Assembly (NCBI GenBank): GCA_014904845.1
Contig: MU119594.1
Coordinates: 1 to 35,436, forward strand
Source of the DNA: Acephala macrosclerotiorum
Taxonomy: Eukaryota > Ascomycota > Leotiomycetes > Helotiales > Mollisiaceae
Length of the DNA: 35,436 nt
Direction of reading: 5' to 3'
Part shown: one piece after another, positions 21,242-33,281 of the stretch
How positions within the stretch are numbered: the stretch's first letter is position 1
How the letters are laid out: each line of letters opens with the position of its first letter
Notes under the pieces: generated by a model
Databases searched by the model: none
What the model was told of the DNA's origin: nothing
What the model saw: the letters and a program-made list of their open reading frames with translations, nothing else
Translations under genes and position numbers: made by a program

Positions 21242-23078
21242 CTATTGACTTATTGCCATCAAATATAAATGACGAAGCGACCGGCCATTCTTATCTTCCT
21301 CCCCCAACTTAGCGCCATTCCCAAGTAATAGCTTTATTTCTGACTCATCTCTATTCCGTGCAGCCCACGATAATGGCATTAGCCCACCTTTATCTTTTAG
21401 ATCGATATCGACTTTCTTTGTCTTCAATAGCAGCCGGACCATCACTTTATGCCGTCGCTTGGCCGCGTATAACAGCAGTGTCCTTTCCTTTATTTCTCTT
21501 TCCAACAAAACTATATGCGTAATCCACATCCCTAGAAAAGCATTGGAGTAGCTTATTTCCATCATGCCCACGAGATGTTTTTTTTTACGGAGCATGAGAA
21601 CTCGCCTTTTGATCGCTATATGCACATGCTTCCCACCATCCAGTGATCTGACAATTCGGTCTCGTTCGTGTTGCTGTTTCTCTGGGAGAATGGGGCTTTG
21701 ATAAGGTTGAGAGACTGCATTTAAATTGGTTTCAATATCCGCTGAAAGAAATGTATCGCATTTCTTCAATAACACCTCAAACGAATTTCCGTCCTTGCAT
21801 ATGACTAATAGTCGACCAAGGATGCCGTCAGGAGGAAGTGCCCTTGTCGTAATCATCATCCCATCATGCAACTCCCAATCGGAGTGGAGGTGACATATAG
21901 GAAACGACATTCTCTTCTCCCACTCCTTCTAACTTAATAACGCATTTCTCTACATCTTCCCATTTCCTGTTCCTTTTTGAACGCCATTGTTTGACATATA
22001 AGTCTTTCGGGGAATAATGCGGCGGCTTGATGTCTCTCAGGTGCAGCAGTGTGAGCCTTGAGCCTCGCTCTCTCTCAAAATCTTCAGTTGTTAGGAATAC
22101 ATCCCTCAGAGAAATTGCGAGTCGCATATTCTCTTTCCCTGTTTTTGTACAATTAAGGACAGCAAGACCTGAATCTTTCCGGTCATCGTATTCGAAGCAG
22201 AGTGATAAATGGATTCCCCTACTGTTGATTGTCGGAGGGCTGTTGACGGAATTAGAGGGCTTCATTTGGATGATATTGTTGGAGTTGGCGAAAGCAGAGG
22301 GCGAAGATGCAAGAATCCCGTCATGATCCTCTTCTGTCGATATCCAGGCAAAGAGGCTATGGTCATCTGAGACTCTCATGATCTCCTCCTGAAGTCTGAT
22401 AAACGCCCTCTCTCCTTCTCCGTACAGCACTGGCATAAATATGCCAAATATACCCATTAAGCAATAAGCACGGTTTTCAACCCTCGTTGTTTCCCTCTTC
22501 GAAGCCTACGACATTCTTTGAGCAACGCTAGCATATCCCAGATCATCTCTTAATAGAAAACCGCCAGATATCCCAGTAATCTCAGATATAACCTCTTGCA
22601 GTCTTGATTTGCTACCAATCTCTTACCAATTCATATCGAAGAATATTACCGTTGACGGGGCGATAAGCTCTTGAAGAGTTCATCCCCTTTTAAACCACCT
22701 GCTTTTCCGGAATCCGTCGCTTGCAATACTAGTTACTCGATTGATAGTTCCAGGCGGATTGTTCGCAAGATATGCATAGCATTCTTCGGCTTCTTCATAC
22801 CAAAGATACATAGAGTTGAGGGCTTCAGAAAGTTCTGCACTGCTTGTCTTATCAATGCAGCAAGTGTCAACCCAGAGATATTCGAAACCGTCTAGCGCAG
22901 TAACAGAGCACGCCTTTTTGACTTTCGCGTAGCCCTTTAAATTCCACGCCTCGTTCGTTTTCATATCTCGTAGTGTAACCTCTTCCTTCCCTCAAGTATG
23001 TGAAAGAATCGCGTAAGGCGGCGCCTCGCTGCCAACAAACTCCTTAAGCGTGAGCGTTTTTGTATGAAGAAGACGCAT
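21242..23078 (-). pseudogene. HET-domain (heterokaryon incompatibility) protein with ankyrin repeats, dead
   Basis: The start is the ATG at 23078: MRLLHTKTLTLKEFVG, then PPYAILSHT, a stop, GKEEVTLRDM. The HET core follows (GYAKVKKACSVTALDGFEYL, WVDTCCIDKTSSAELSEALN, FRKSRWFKRG, stop, TLQELIAPSTVIFFDMNW, stop, VAQRMS, stop, ENRAYCLMGIFGIFMPVLYG, EGERAFIRLQEEIMR). In-frame stops are at codons 29, 133, 152, 191 and 405 (22992, 22680, 22623, 22506, 21864). Three of them stand where the family has Trp (HTWG, RGWTLQEL, MSWAS), so TGG became TGA or TAG. A frameshift at about 21866-21910 leads into the C-terminal part, which has ankyrin-like units (LLYAAKRRHKVMVRLLLKTK, PLSWAARNRDESEIKLLLGN). Living HET proteins trigger cell death when genetically different hyphae fuse. 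This copy cannot make a full protein. Confidence 0.88.
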
Positions 23079-23690
23079 AGTTAGAACCCGAAAGGCCAAA
23101 AGACAACGCAGGAATACCTGTTTCGTTCCGAAAGAGCTTTGTTAAGTGAAATAGAGCACTAGCAGAATCCCGGAGTTGCTTAGGCTGAAAACCGATGGCT
23201 GTATAATTCGAAGGACTGCTCTGATGTTGGTCAGAGAGAAAAAAAATGAGGTTTAGAGTAGCAGAGCCTTATGATGCGCTGGCAACCTAATGCGCGCAAC
23301 GAGCCGCCAATCGCAAAACGCTAGAATATAAGTAGCATGGACAACGCTAATTGGAGAGACAGAGAAAAAGTAGGGCTGCCTGCCGAGCTTGCCCCGCAAA
23401 AGCCCCACCGCAGGGGACGACCTGACTGAGCTACGCTTCGAAACGCTTTTGGAAACGGATGGGAGGGCGTAGAAAATGCTCGGATATTACGCGCATTATG
23501 CCGTGAAATTTGTGGCTGGCATCGCCGAAGATGGTTGAGTTCGTTTTCCAGCCGACCCGCAGACGAGGTTCGCGAGGCAGATTAGGCAGAATGAAGTTGA
23601 CAGTAGACAACATGTTGGAAAGACTTCACGTCCACAGAAGCGAATTTCGCATAATTACCAGAATCCGCAAGCCTACCTCATCTCGTTTAG
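23079..23690. other. Upstream region of the HET pseudogene
   Basis: This moderately GC-rich spacer should contain the former HET promoter. An open frame at 23510-23821 (plus) and one at 23431-23613 (minus) overlap each other and show no domain, so neither is annotated. Confidence 0.35.
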
Positions 23691-24205
23691 GAGATTGTTC
23701 AACTGGTCCGGAATCCGCTCTACAAAGACTACGTCTTGTTCCTAGACGACAAAGGTATGGTGGGGCTGGGACCGCATTTCCCTCAAAGCAACGACATATT
23801 TGCTCGCTTCAAGAATTCTGAATCTATTGATCCATATTTATCGGCCATCGTCCGCGAGGTGGGAGGAAGTCACGTTATCATAGGTCGAGCTAGACATTTC
23901 ACAAGCGCTCGAAGATACCTCGAGAGAAGACAATTAATCTGCTAATTAATACCTCTAGCTTACAAATCTTGACCAAAGCAACACCTTACGACAGCTGTTT
24001 CCATCATGCTGCCGATCTTTGGCAAGACCGAGAAAAGCATTGCAAGGACTTCGAGACTTTGTTTAGTATGACTGAGCGCAAAATTATCAGCAGTGAGATT
24101 GATATAAATATTTTTAAAGTCGATAACCCTAAGCCGGGCTATTTTGTTTACAAAAAATGGGCTCGACTAGTTAATCAAGCGAGCATATTTAGAAGTAACG
24201 TTTAA
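23691..24205 (+). pseudogene. Possible HET-like C-terminal fragment
   Basis: From 23691 one frame reads EIVQLVRNPLYKDYVLF, LDDKGMVGLGPHFPQSNDIF, PYLSAIVREVGGSHVIIGRA and ends with a stop at 23943-23945. The spacing of F-x3-G-x2-GLGP...DI...P...R...IGRA recalls the beta-rich C-terminal segment of many HET-domain proteins. A second open frame follows at 23969-24205 (TKATPYDSCFHHAADLWQDR, KPGYFVYKKWARLVNQAS), which may be another exon or unrelated. Nothing resembling an N-terminal half was found upstream on this strand. I do not recognise the second part. It lies next to, and divergent from, the HET pseudogene, so it may be a broken neighbour of the same family. Confidence 0.3.
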
Positions 24206-24365
24206 CAAAAAACAATTAATTTATAATTAAATTTCGAAGTTATAAAAAGATTCTTATTTTGGGTAAAATTTTAATAAGGATAAAATTTCTAGGGGGATTT
24301 CAATTAATATAATAGTAATAATATTATATTTAATAATTAAAAAAGGCCTTTATCACTTTTACTCC

Positions 24366-25984
24366 TTGTTTCAAAGATCCTCGCTTTTGCTGATTATTCT
24401 AGCAGAATTTAGTACAATTATGCACATATTCAATGAAATAAGCCTGGTCTTGATGAGCATTGGAATGGCAACATTACCTATCTCGGTAAGCTCAACCGCC
24501 CCTATTTCAACCTCATCTCACTCTCACACAGATATCGCCATCATCATTCCAATCTTCCAGTCCTGACACCTGTCTGAACAGTTGGATCGCTTGGGGATCC
24601 CAGGAGCAACATCCTCACCAAGATCCCGAAGCTTGGCGTACCAAGAGCCCGCCAAGAACCAGGCTTTCGTCACTGCCACTTGAGGGATGATGTCTCCGCA
24701 TCTCCAAAGTATGCGATTAATAGCTTCCTTTCACACACAAGTCACCAGCAAGCTTATGGAGTTCCAAGAACTTTATACGAGACCCATCTTCGTCATATTG
24801 AAGCACGGAACCAATCAGCTCCGCCTGAAACCGCAGCGACAGCCATCCCAGCCACTACATCCGTTCCCCGCTGTAAGTGGGCGAAAACTCTGGTAGAAAT
24901 CATGGTTGTCATTCTCAACAGCGACGATCTGATACCTGTTTTGCAATGGAAGTCGGAGGTTGCTGCATACACGATTGTGCCGCAAGATGTGGGAAGTGAT
25001 GGGACTGCGACGGTGGTTTATTACACCCAAGATACGGTGGTTTTGACAACGTTCTTAGTGACGACTACGATTTCTTCCGGCGATGCACCGTATACATCGA
25101 TGTCTACCGACAAGAAATCTGCTGCAATTACGGAAGTCTTTGGTGTTAACGCGACCTTAAAGTCCCTAGGACCTTCACTCTCCTTACCTGCCTCAACCTC
25201 TTCATCACCAGGCAGCCCAGGCCCGACTTCAAGCCCGAATACATCTCCCAACAGCTCTCCTCCCAATGCCCCTTCGGCCGGTGGTCTCTCATCCGCTGCA
25301 AAGATTGCTATCGGAGTCGCGATCCCTTTGGTATTTATTTCCTTTGCAGTACTTGGCATACTGTGGTTCCTCCCGTCACCGGAAAAGCAGTTCAAAGACT
25401 GGTCTCCCGCCACAAAAGACAGACGGCGGTAGACTTCCTGAGCTCGCTAGTACAATTACCGTCCTTGAAGAACCAAAGGAGCATCCGCCTTCCTATCACG
25501 GTCTCCATATGGAACCAGGAGGCGCCGCTATTGCAGAGACTCAAGATCGATAATGGTCTAACGAGTCCGGCAGTCCTCAGCCTGCCAGCCACGAGCTGAA
25601 TGCTATAGCTGACCAACAGAGGCGTAATGTTCCCGGAAGTCAAGCCACGAGCTGAGCGTAGACTAGTAGCACCACAACGCGAGCGGAAATCTAATACCTA
25701 GAGGTCAGGAACTGAGTGCTGTCTAGTCTCGACACAAGCGAGTGGATATCCTGTGCGCACCGGCCACGAGCTGCCTGCCAAACCTCTCACCCCTGCCCCA
25801 GCACCAACATTGCCCATCTCCTCACCTACAAGAAAACTTGTGTCAATACCCACAGGGCCGCCGGACCGTCATCATTCCCTCCGCCTTGGGATTCAACTGG
25901 GGCACCAGAGTATAAGAAAGAATTGAATATCGGTCCCGCTGAAGCGGCAGCGAATAAGCAAATATATCGTCAGGTCAGGTGAGC
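24366..25984 (+). pseudogene. Stalk-type single-pass membrane protein gene, frameshifted
   Basis: The region has the layout of a common fungal surface protein. An upstream piece contains DTCLNSWIAWGSQEQ-like sequence (near 24566-24610). A long open frame at 24680-25432 has an extracellular part (VAAYTIVPQDVGSDGTATVV), a Ser/Pro/Thr-rich stalk (SLPASTSSSPGSPGPTSSPN and onward, about residues 165-205) and a membrane segment (AAKIAIGVAIPLVFISFAVL). The cytosolic tail typical of the family (RHRKSSSKTGLPPQKTDGGR, LPELASTITVLEEPKEHPPS) is in another frame (25370-25553), and further tail (ELPAKPLTPAPAPTLPI, GAPEYKKELNIGPAEAAANK) in yet another up to 25984. That needs at least two or three frameshifts or stops. 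Such proteins are predicted wall-associated or receptor-like; function unknown. Confidence 0.5.
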
Positions 25985-26436
25985 CAGACTTCTGCTTTCC
26001 TTCTTTCAGTCTGCCTCGCTTACGTTGGCGGAAATCGTAACCTTAAAAGTCGACTATGCGCTTGAGAGCCTTGTGCGGCCGCCTTGTCTCCGGCTGATAT
26101 TCGCTTGCTACGTGTTGAGACCTTCCCATTCAGGAACTCACCAGACTTTCTGCGAGTTCGTTACAAACCCCTCTGATTTCGTGATCGTGTAACCCCAAGT
26201 CGTGATCGAATCGGAAGCCGACTGACGCGATTAGCTTGCATCTGGCGGGGCTTAGTCTCCACTACGCCTAGATTATACTTTCCATCACCGCACAGTGTTC
26301 AAGGGCGTAAGGCTCATGAAAATGATGAGGATGACGCGGTTGTTGGGAAGTGTATTTATATTGGTTTGGGGACAAGTTGTACTGAGGATTTCGGAACTCC
26401 TCTTGTATCCTCGCGTTTTAGCACCAGCGAAAGGCC
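25985..26436. other. Upstream region of the multi-pass membrane protein gene
   Basis: Probably promoter and leader of the gene starting at 26437. A hydrophobic open frame with ATGs at 26319 and 26328 (RLLGSVFILVWGQVVLRISE) lies in a different frame; it could be an extra N-terminal exon if an intron ends at the TTTTAG at about 26416-26421, but no good donor was identified. Confidence 0.35.
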
Positions 26437-27947
26437 ATGTACCTGACCAGGCTAAGCCCGAAAGTAGCTATTTGGAGCATTGCTGTGCTCCTCGCAACCT
26501 CGTCTATATTCTTATGGATTGGAAGTCCTGCGTGGATCTCCTCATCCGTTCTCCTGGCCATCTTATACCGTCGCTCGGTTAGAACAAGATTCCACCGCCT
26601 TGAGGCTAAACTTCGATCTCCGCCTACCGGAACCATCTTTTTACACGTTGCGGAGAGGTGTGAGGCTGCGAGTACGATCTTGCAATCTTTCATCCAAGCT
26701 CCAATACGGCTGAGTCCACGGGAAGGGGTTTTGAGCAGCTTGATCACATTGAATCATTGGTGGTGGGTGGCTGCGGCGGTAGAAATTGAAGCGTTGTGGC
26801 GAAGAATTGATGCCATATTCATTGCCCAAACTTTTATTGCCGCATTGGCATGGGTTCTTGCCATCATCTCCGATTTCTGGAGTATTCCTGGCTTGGCATC
26901 GTCTTCGAATAGTGTAGAGTGGCAGATCTGCATGGGGACGCTATGGTTGTGGGTGGTAAGTGAAGATTTCCCCATTATGAAGCTTTGAAAACTCCTAGTG
27001 CCCCAATTTGGTATGCTGATTAGAATAATTCTTAGTTCACAGCCACCTTTGGCCCAGTAGCCATCAAGTCACTCTATAAGGCAAATGCTATGCGTGACGT
27101 CCTATTGTCTCCTAGAGGCTTGCACGGCAAGCTGCATGTTGTTCTAGATGATGGAAGCATAGCCGAACAATACGTCCAAAGAGCAATAGTCCAAAAGTCA
27201 GGGCTAAATCCCAAATACCCCATCAATCGTCGTCGGCAGTCTACGAAATACCACGAGATCAAGAACGAAGACAAAGAAGCTATTAAGAAGGTTCTCATTC
27301 CCGAGACGTTGGGATCCTCTATTGAAGGAGATGGGGAGACCGAGGGTGTAAACGCCTTCCCATACAGGTTCCTCCCTTCTGAGCACACTAGCAACCTTAT
27401 TATCGGAGGCTTTGAGTCTCTTCATGACCGCCTGGAGCAGAACCGAATCCCAGACGCAGACCAGGACGAGACGGAAATATTTCAGCCGGGTGGGTCCGAC
27501 ACGGTCACATATTCTTCTAATCTTGGATCGCTTGAACTTGGGAATGGACTTCCCTCGAACACAAAGAGCGCTGTGCGACCAATTAGAACATGGAATTCGG
27601 AACTGCCTCCGGAGAGAAATTTCGAGGCAAAATCCGGAGCACTAGATCTATATCTCAGAATCGATGTTGCACGCATCACTGCATATCCTGAGTGGAAAGA
27701 AATTGGTCGTCACCAATGGGTACGCCTGATCCTCGCAAATATTTTCGGACTTGTGGTTCAGTGGGGCACAACTGGGCCAGCGATATGGGTGATGTATTGG
27801 TCGCCGCCCGTTGTAAGTTTTCCATTGGGTTTCCAACAAGCTTAGATATTAATCAGATGGACAGGGTCTAGGATGCGACTCTGGCGGGTTACTCATATAT
27901 GGTGTTGGTGCCACCTTATCGTGGTTGTTGTTGACTCTTGGCAGCCT

Positions 27948-28070
27948 TGTCAATTTGAGTGATATATTCGATGGACTTGATGGTCTAATTTTTGAAGATC
28001 TAGCTAGGTGCGGGGACATTATATCCATTGCAGTGCTTACTCAGCACTAAAACCACTCGAAAGTCTAATA
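27948..28070 (-). repeat. Copia copy 2, left LTR (3' LTR in element sense)
   Basis: A 123-bp LTR starting TGTCAATTTGAGTGATATAT; its last bases read CTAATA where the others read CTAACA, so the terminal CA has become TA. Confidence 0.95.
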
Positions 28071-28422
28071 CGCCCTTTGCTGAGGAGCACTGTAGAGATA
28101 TATTTATTCCAATGTCTAAAGTGATGTAAATAATCAATGTCTTTACGTGACCATCGCACCAACTATTATTGTGATTTATCGTCTTTTATCTCTTATCAAT
28201 TGCAGCGTCGAATCGTCGTAAAGAGCCTCATTAAACTCTGTGGCGCTAGTCTCAGCTGCTTCGTAGAAGAGCTTATAGAGAGCTAAAAAGAGCCTACTCT
28301 CTCTGTGAGAGTTCGATTCTAAATAAAACATTTCCAGCTCTTATTCCACAGTCAAAAAGTGCTCCAGATCTGCTCAAAAAAGTCTTCGTCTTGTCCCAGC
28401 TCGTTTTTTTACTGCTGTTGTT

Positions 28423-31400
28423 CTAATCCTTGAAATCCATGAGCAGCGCTACAGTCTTCTCTATATCAAACCAGTTTTCATTCAAATCCATTGTAGTTTT
28501 GTGAATCGTAAACCGATCGTAGAGTAGTTGTTTCGTAAGGATGTTTGCGATTTGATCGTTCTTTGAAACTGATTCTACTTTCAATTTGTTTCTAGTAATT
28601 ATATCGTTCCTTATATAAAAGTATCGGACTTTAATATGCTTGGATTTGTTCGAGAATTTCGTATTCGTGCTAAAATCGATCGCAGAAAGATTGTCGCAAT
28701 ATAGAGTAAAAAGTTCTTTAAGAGATTCTTTGATGATTTTCGATCATAGTTTCTTTAATTAAACTGCTTCTTTTGCGGTTTCATTCGCTGCTATAATCTC
28801 TGTTTCTATCGAGCTTTGTATTGTGTTTCGTTGTCTTTGTGCTACTTATAAAACTGCTTCATTTCTCAGTATTACCACTTATTCTAAGAACGATTTGCGA
28901 TCGTCTTCGGTCCTCCACGTAGAGTCGGAGAATATACTGTAACTTTTGATCGACATTCTTTTGTAAGTAATTCTTATTGTTCTCGTTCTATTGAGATATC
29001 GAAGAAATTGCTTCGCAAAACGTAAGTGTTCGAAGCACGCGTTGAACATGAATCTGACAAATTGATTAATGTAATAATTGATATCTGGTTTCGTGCAATT
29101 AATTAAATAAATCGTAGTACTAATAATCTGTTTGTAGAGATAGAAATCGTTTTCACTCAATCAGTTTTCCTCTTTTTCTTCTCGTAGAACTGTACCTTGC
29201 GGGAATAGTAGATTCGTTTGATTCGAGTATTCGAGATCGAGTCGTAATAACAACTTGTTTGTATATATCTTTTGATAGATTGTGAAAATGTAATTCTCGC
29301 GATTTCTCTCGATTTAGAATTCTACGAAGACAATAGTAAAACTGAAATCTTTACTCTTTCAACGCTTTTTGATTTTGGCTTTAATAGCGTTCGTGTTTGC
29401 TTTGTTTCTAATGATCAGCATATCGTCGACAAACAAGAAAATGTAGACTTCTTCTTCTATAAAGAAATTGAGATCAACTTTAGATGCAATAAGTTTCAGT
29501 TTTTCGAAGTATTGCTTGATTTCATCGAGCTATACTCGAGGAGTTTGCTTGAGTCTGTAGAGTGATTTCTTGAGCAGAAAATAAGCATTTCTGCCTTTGA
29601 GTTCAAAGTGAAATTCATAAAAGAACTTAAAGATTTCCATGTAAATTTTTTCTTTAAAAGAAAAGTTCAAGAACGCTGAATCTATGTCAATATGATTTAT
29701 CTTTAGATTATACTCTACAGTAAGTGCCAAGAGTATTCGTAGAATTGTGTATCTCATAATAGAGGCAAACGTCTCAAAGTAATCAATGTCGTAAATTTGC
29801 TTGAATTCTCTGATGACAATTTTAACTTTACGTCGAATCAGTTTGCTACGAGTATTGAATTTTTTCTTTAGTACTTATTTGCTTGAAATGATCTTTTTGC
29901 CACTTGGTAGTCTCCTCGTGATAATCTCATAAGTACTTGTCTTTTGAAGAGCTTCAAGTTTAGCAACGATTGCTTTCATTCAATTAAAAGCGTTTTCCTT
30001 TAAGGCTTTATCAACGGTCAGAAACTCGAATAAAACGCTGAGCACACTCAGAGAAAATGATTTCCTTTCGTTCAAATGGACAGCGTTCAAAGCTTTTACT
30101 AGTTGTTTTATCGTTTGAGAGAAAAGCATTTTCTTATTGTTTAATTCGCTGTTTACTGTTCTTCTCGCCTTGGCAAAAGAATCATAAGAATTCTTAGTTC
30201 TTTTGATCGTTCGACCGCTGATTTTTGATATTTGAAATGAATATTGCTCTTAAGTTTGATTAGAGCTCTAAGTACTAGAGTCTTATTTGATTACTGGTTC
30301 TAGGCTTGTTTCAGTTCCATTTTCACAAGTACTTATTTCAGTACTATCATTCTTATCAATACGTGTTTCAGTACTATTAATCATCTCATCACTAAAAAAG
30401 TGATCAATTAGTGTATCAATAACGATGTGATCGTAGACTGTATTATTAGCAATAAGCAGATTTGCTACAATATACTTGAACTTTTAAAGAATAAAAAACT
30501 CTAAGAACTTGTATTCATAGAACTTAATATCAATTGAGAGAATCTCTTTTAATGTTCTACAATTCAATAGCTTATAGACACTGTTTCTAGTAATGCCCAC
30601 GAAAATATGCTTTTCTTTGGTTCTAGGAGTCTATTTACTTGATTAGTTCTTAAGCTTTTTAATGTTAGTTTAGCATTTAAAAGCAATTAAAGTTTTCTGC
30701 AATACTAGAGAATCTAGCTTCTTTTCAATATAGACTTCAAATGAAATGTATATCCCTTGATTCTCTGATCCAGGTTCCGAGACTGGCCATAGAAGTGCAT
30801 TCGTTGGTATTCTATTTTTGATTTAGATTGCATGCTCTACGACATAGTCTCAAAAGATCAATAAAAGCTTAATTTCGTAGATTATAGACTTGGCGATATT
30901 GTTTATTGTTTGTATTGCTCGCTTAATAATACTATTTAATGAGTGTTTGTATAGTGAACAAAGCTCATACTTAGGAGAACTGAACAATATTTTGAGCCAT
31001 TCTTGAAAATCTTCTTCGAACTCGCTCGATTCATTGTTACACTTAAAATAGGCAATATTTTTTTTTGTATTTCTTTTGATGATTCTATAGACTTCACGAA
31101 TGTGAAACTGGATTTCTCTCGCACTCTTATCTTTTAGAAGTCTGATCTAAGAGTACCGTATTACGTCGTTCGTAATTAGAAGGAAATATTGATTCTTTCT
31201 ATAAAACTTGAACAATTTACTAAAAATATTACTATGCAATTTTCTTCTTTTTCTAGTAACTCTACTGTTTGTCTTTTTTCTAAAGGTTTCTTTGATTTTG
31301 CTCGCTGTACAAGTTTCACATGTTTCATGCTCAATATATAGTTTGAATCTCGGCATTTTCATGTTTGTAATATCGATTAGTTTTCGAAGTGCATTATAAT

Positions 31401-33210
31401 TAATGTGATCAAAACGCCGGTACATGAGCTTCTATAGAGTTTTTTTAGGATCTATTGCTTCGGAGAGCTCTGTTGATGATCGGGTTCTCGTCGGTGCATT
31501 CGAGGCAATATTCGCCGGATATTCAATAATGTTACTGACATTTTGGTATTGATCTAGTATAAAGAGGTTATTTTTAGGATTCTTGGGAACTGTGAATATT
31601 ACTTTTTCATTTCTATTATTTGTAATGCCAATTGCTCGTCCTCTTTTAAATATGATCGATATTCCATTTTCTATAAGTTGTAGAATAGAGATTAATTTTA
31701 CTACTTCAAAACTTGGCACATACTAGACTTTTTTGAGTTTCAGTTCTTTTTGAGAAATTATTCAAATTTGATCTTGATATTTAATCGCGTCTACGGCAGT
31801 GCCGTCTGCCGTGACAATCTTGTTTGGTGTTTGTCAGCGTTTTAAGTGTGTGAAATCAGATTGCACACTATTGAAGTGTTTCGAGGCACTAGAGTTTAAA
31901 GCAAGTAGTAGAGTTTGAGCTCGTCCGATCAGTATTCGAGTTGGTGAAAATGGTGAGAGTGAGGATTGTCTTCTACCAGTGTAGGTTTTCATCCATCGAG
32001 AGTAGTAAACAGAGCTCATATGTAGACGCTCGGTATATCTCTCAGTCTTATTTTTGAATAGTAATCGAGTAAGTACTATTATTACTAGTGAAAGTGCTAT
32101 AGATACGATAAAATAAACAGAAGAGAAAAGATTCTATTGTGTTTTGTCTATAGTCACTATACTTGCTCTAGTGGTAAATTCAGTTGTTGTAGTCTTTGCT
32201 TGCTTAGAGTTTTTCTGATCTTGTTTTCTGTCAGTTTTTTTACTCTTTTGTTTTGTTCTATACTCAATCTCATAATATCTATAGCGCATACATTAATTAT
32301 ATTGATTTGAATCAAGCTCATTATAATCAACGGGTTCTTCGTTATCGCTATCATCGTCTCGACGATCTTTAGATCTTGTAAGACGAGATGCTAATAATCC
32401 AAATTCTCTACGATTGTTTCTCTTCTTTCCACGGTATCTATTGTTATTGTTATTGCGACTACCGCGATTAATTCTTCGCTCTCTGTTTCTAGTTTGTCTA
32501 CTACTACGAAGTTGCTCACGACCACGCTATTATCCTTCTCCACGAGTGTAGTTTGCAGTTGCTAAGATTTCTCTTTTGTCATAGATTTGCAGTATAGTGA
32601 TCGCTTTATCGAGTGTGTACTCGGCTTTTGGTAGACGAAGAATATAATATTTCGTGCTTTTGTAATTACTGTTTTCAAAGATAGTTATTATGATTCGATC
32701 TAAAATCTTATCATCAGTAATTAGTCTCTCGATCGTTGCGAACTGAAATTTGTAGAACTCGAGACGATCTACGAATTTTTTGATTCTTTTAGAAATCTCG
32801 AACTTCTCTTGTCCAAAGTTCGTTCGTTGAATGAATACTCAGACAAAATCAATGGTCTTATCGTATTTCTTGAGTTCGTTTCAGATTCTTTTGATATTTT
32901 CGAAAAAGACCAATAGAAGGATTTTGTCTTGTAGTCTGTCGTTTACGCTGTTTGAGATGATTTGAATGGCCTTAGCAACCTTCTTTTCCCAGGCCGTAAT
33001 CCGATCAATTGACGCAAGAGAAACCGATTTCGGTTCTTTACTATTAACTAGTTTTATGGCATAGATACTAGCAAAGGCGACTAGACAAGAGTTCTTGAAT
33101 CGAGAATAGTTATTCCCTGTAAGGATTTCAATTCTACTCTACTTGCAGACGTAGTGAAATGCTGTAAAGGTAGGTACTGTAGCACCGGTTGGAGCTGCTG
33201 AAGTCGCCAT
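28423..33210 (-). pseudogene. Copia copy 2 gag-pol polyprotein, broken
   Basis: One frame of 1,596 codons runs from the ATG at 33210 (MATSAAPTGATV) to the stop at 28423, with roughly 25-30 in-frame stops counted by eye and no net frameshift. Order: gag (EILTGNNYSRFKN; RITAWEKKVAKAIQIISNSV), an Arg/Asn-rich basic segment near 32400-32560, a protease-like region with VTADGTAV and YVPSFEVVKLISILQLI, a GAG-pre-integrase segment at 31147-31425 (RRFDHINYNALRKL, HETCETC), integrase core start (FLLITNDVIRYSWIRLLKDK, with N where Asp is expected), reverse transcriptase (YTILRILLALTVEYNLKIN, HIDIDSAFLNFSF, SLYRLKQTPR, FVDDM at 29419-29433) and RNase H (28879-29160: YLINCTKPDINYYINQFVRF, FSDSTWRTEDDRKS). 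Integrase before RT defines Ty1/Copia. In gag, copy 1 keeps a Trp codon (VCKWSR) where copy 2 has TAG. Confidence 0.88.
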
Positions 33211-33269
33211 AGCGAATAGAGTTGATATTTTAAAGTAAAAAAATACGACGGTTTCAATGAGCACCTTCC

Positions 33270-33281
33270 GGGCTCATAACC
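33270..33281 (-). other. Copia copy 2 primer-binding site (half-tRNA type)
   Basis: Directly abutting the 5' LTR, the element's sense strand reads GGTTATGAGCCC. Its complement, GGGCUCAUAACC, is the anticodon arm of eukaryotic initiator methionine tRNA (CAU anticodon). Drosophila copia and yeast Ty5 prime reverse transcription from a cleaved half of this tRNA in the same way. Confidence 0.75.

Noticed and set aside
33270..33281. Stretch matching part of an initiator methionine tRNA, possibly a tRNA gene fragment
   Set aside because: Only the anticodon arm matches, there is no cloverleaf around it, and its position against the LTR explains it as a primer-binding site.
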